Assembly (NCBI GenBank): GCA_964627045.1
Contig: CAZVIK010000201.1
Span: forward strand, 1 to 7,013
Length of the DNA: 7,013 bases
Origin: CAZVIK01 sp964627045
GTDB lineage: Bacteria; Acidobacteriota; Terriglobia; Bryobacterales; Bryobacteraceae
Direction of reading: 5' to 3'
Below the pieces are notes generated by a model. The model was not told where the DNA came from and did not search any database. It saw only the letters and a program-made list of their open reading frames with translations. Below are positions 6,097 to 7,013 of the stretch, in pieces (position 1 is the first letter of the stretch; each line of letters starts with the position of its first letter). The position numbers and the translations under genes were made by a program.

Positions 6097-6146
6097 TCGG
6101 GGAACGGCAAAGACCCCTCGCGCGCGCCTGACAGCCGCTTCCCCGA
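6097..6146. repeat. 12-bp stem with one bulge upstream of pilZ gene
   Basis: TCGGGGAA (6097-6104) pairs with TTCCCCGA (6139-6146) without mismatch. After a bulged C at 6138, CGGC (6105-6108) pairs with GCCG (6134-6137). The 25-nt apical part contains CCCCTCGCGCGCGCC. This is the strongest secondary structure in the spacer and lies about 75 nt before the PilZ start. Confidence 0.5.
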
Positions 6147-6219
6147 TACAGGGCCGGATTTTGCCCCAGCCTCGCCGTCCCGCTAAACCCCGCGCGTAGG
6201 CGGGCCGATAGAAGGGCAT

Positions 6220-6597
6220 ATGACGGAGCGGCGTGCCGCGGCGCGGATGATGTGCTCGGAATTGGTGCAGGTCCACTTCCGGGACGAGAAGGGACGCACG
6301 CGGCGACTGCTGGGCAATCTGGAGGACATCTCGTTGAGCGGCGTCTGCCTGCAGGTGGACGACCCGGTGCCCCTCAATACGGAGTTGCGCATCTGCCATC
6401 CGAAGGGCGAGTTCAACGGGACTGTCCGCTACTGCCTGTTCCGCGAGATCGGCTATTTCCTCGGTGTTCAGTTCGGCGAAGGGTGCCAGTGGTCTCCGCG
6501 CGCCTTCAAGCCTCAGCACATGCTGGACCTGCGAACGCTCGTCGCCAACCGTGCGGCCGGAACCGGCGGTCCGGGCGAAGAGCCTACCATTCAGTAA
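6220..6597 (+). CDS. PilZ-domain protein, probable c-di-GMP receptor
   Basis: A 125-residue protein. The PilZ signature is intact: RRAAAR at residues 4-9 supplies the RxxxR motif (R5, R9), and DISLSG at 36-41 supplies (D/N)xSxxG (D36, S38, G41). These two elements grip the guanines of c-di-GMP in characterised PilZ proteins, so binding is likely. A beta-barrel-type region continues to about residue 88 (GYFLGVQFGEG), followed by a Pro/Gly-rich tail. There is no other domain or membrane segment, so it is a small cytoplasmic adaptor. The ATG at 6220 is preceded by GAAGGG ending only 3 nt before it, a short spacing; starting later would cut off the arginine motif, so this start is kept. It is divergent from the receiver gene across a structured 261-bp spacer, and its end overlaps the convergent E1-beta gene. 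Confidence 0.88.
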   Translation: MTERRAAARMMCSELVQVHFRDEKGRTRRLLGNLEDISLSGVCLQVDDPVPLNTELRICHPKGEFNGTVRYCLFREIGYFLGVQFGEGCQWSPRAFKPQHMLDLRTLVANRAAGTGGPGEEPTIQ

Positions 6598-7013
6598 CGC
6601 ATCAGATCGCGGGCTTTCTCGGCGACCTTGGCGGCGTTGGGGAGAAATGCATCCTCCAACGGTGCGCTGAACGGTATCGGAGTATCCGGGGCGGCAATGC
6701 GCACGACAGGCGCATCCAGGCAGTCGAAGGCGCGTTCGGCGATGCGCGCGGCGACCTCCCCGCCGATTCCGCCGGTCAGAGTATCCTCGTGCAGCACAAT
6801 TACCCTGGAGGTCTTCCGGACGCTCTCCAGAACCGTCTCCTCGTCGAGAGGGAACACGGTGCGAAGATCGACGATCTCAACCGAGATCCCGTCCTCGGCC
6901 AGTTTTTCCGCCGCATCGCTGGCGACGTAGACCATCGCCCCATAGGTGACGATAGTCAGGTCGCTTCCGCCGCGAAACACGCGCGCCTTGCCGATGGGGA
7001 CCGTGTAGTCTCC
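6591..7013 (-). CDS. Alpha-ketoacid dehydrogenase E1 component, beta subunit (C-terminal 140 residues)
   Basis: The gene runs off the window end. The visible part begins GDYTVPIGKARVFRGG, then SDLTIVTYGAMV, VEIVDLRTVFPLDEETV, VLHEDTLTGGIGGEVAARI and PDTPIPFSAPLEDAFLPN, which is the transketolase C-terminal domain of thiamine-diphosphate E1-beta subunits. In the E1 alpha2-beta2 enzyme this part forms the beta-beta interface and helps dock E2; the complex decarboxylates pyruvate, branched-chain 2-oxoacids or acetoin and passes the acyl group to lipoyl-E2. Which substrate applies cannot be told from this part alone. The stop at 6591-6593 overlaps the PilZ gene end tail-to-tail. The alpha and remaining beta regions would lie beyond 7013. 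Family call is secure; subtype is not. Confidence 0.93.
   Translation of the reverse strand, partial: GDYTVPIGKARVFRGGSDLTIVTYGAMVYVASDAAEKLAEDGISVEIVDLRTVFPLDEETVLESVRKTSRVIVLHEDTLTGGIGGEVAARIAERAFDCLDAPVVRIAAPDTPIPFSAPLEDAFLPNAAKVAEKARDLMRY

Noticed and set aside
4483..6186. A 567-codon open frame on the + strand
   Set aside because: It runs antisense across the TIM-barrel and receiver genes, which have clear family motifs and good starts on the minus strand. The product has no recognisable motif and is a by-product of GC-rich codon use.
5959..6219. Known riboswitch (c-di-GMP-I, cobalamin, glycine and others)
   Set aside because: Compared by eye with remembered consensus segments on both strands; short resemblances such as GGCAAAG or GGAGAC occur, but the required sets of conserved segments do not. 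Kept only as an unassigned structured region.
5959..6219. Sigma-54 promoter for the window's own NtrC-type regulator
   Set aside because: The closest minus-strand match has GG and GC 12 nt apart instead of the required 10. No proper GG-N10-GC element with TGGCA/TTGC flanks was seen in the spacers examined.
4036..6353. Shared GCGGCGTCTGCCTG near 4036 and 6340
   Set aside because: One copy is coding (S-G-V-C-L of PilZ), the other is in a spacer. Flanks do not match and there is no third copy.

Overview
The window is GC-rich bacterial DNA with tightly packed genes. It comes from a draft or metagenome-type scaffold, because three runs of exactly 10 N sit inside genes. Gene content suggests Acidobacteriota, perhaps a Solibacter/Bryobacter relative. 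The hints are a heme-bearing HAMP kinase beside a NrfD/HybB-type subunit, a bacterial archaemetzincin, an IolE-like TIM-barrel protein, and stand-alone receiver and PilZ proteins. This placement rests on resemblance only; there is no rRNA or other taxonomic marker.

Region 1 (1-3767, + strand) reads as one transcription unit. It opens with the C-terminal end of a NrfD/HybB-like quinol-interacting membrane subunit. Directly abutting it is a membrane histidine kinase whose periplasmic domain carries two c-type heme attachment motifs (CYACH and CSAAACH). The kinase overlaps by 14 bp a NtrC-type response regulator (receiver, sigma-54 AAA+ domain, Fis-like helix-turn-helix). The regulator overlaps by 4 bp (GTGA) an archaemetzincin zinc protease. 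The simplest reading is a redox- or ligand-sensing heme kinase that monitors a respiratory complex and drives sigma-54-dependent transcription, with a metalloprotease of unknown substrate coupled at the end. The kinase and regulator reading frames are broken only by N runs of the wrong length, so I treat both as intact genes.

Region 2 (3768-4067) is a 300-bp spacer between convergent genes. It holds two inverted repeats and a doubtful 56-codon open frame.

Region 3 (4068-5958, - strand), in transcription order: a stand-alone, partly degenerate receiver protein; after about 100 bp, a sugar phosphate isomerase/epimerase-like TIM-barrel protein; and, 7 bp further, an OsmC/Ohr-type thiol peroxidase-fold protein.

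Region 4 (5959-6219) separates the receiver from a divergent PilZ protein. It is unusually rich in inverted repeats, including a 12-bp stem with one bulge and a perfect 7-bp GC hairpin, and also holds a weak promoter-like sequence facing the receiver gene.

Region 5 (6220-7013): a PilZ-domain protein on + with both c-di-GMP motifs intact, overlapping tail-to-tail by 7 bp the 3' end of an alpha-ketoacid dehydrogenase E1-beta gene on -. No tRNA, rRNA, CRISPR array, transposase or attachment site was seen.
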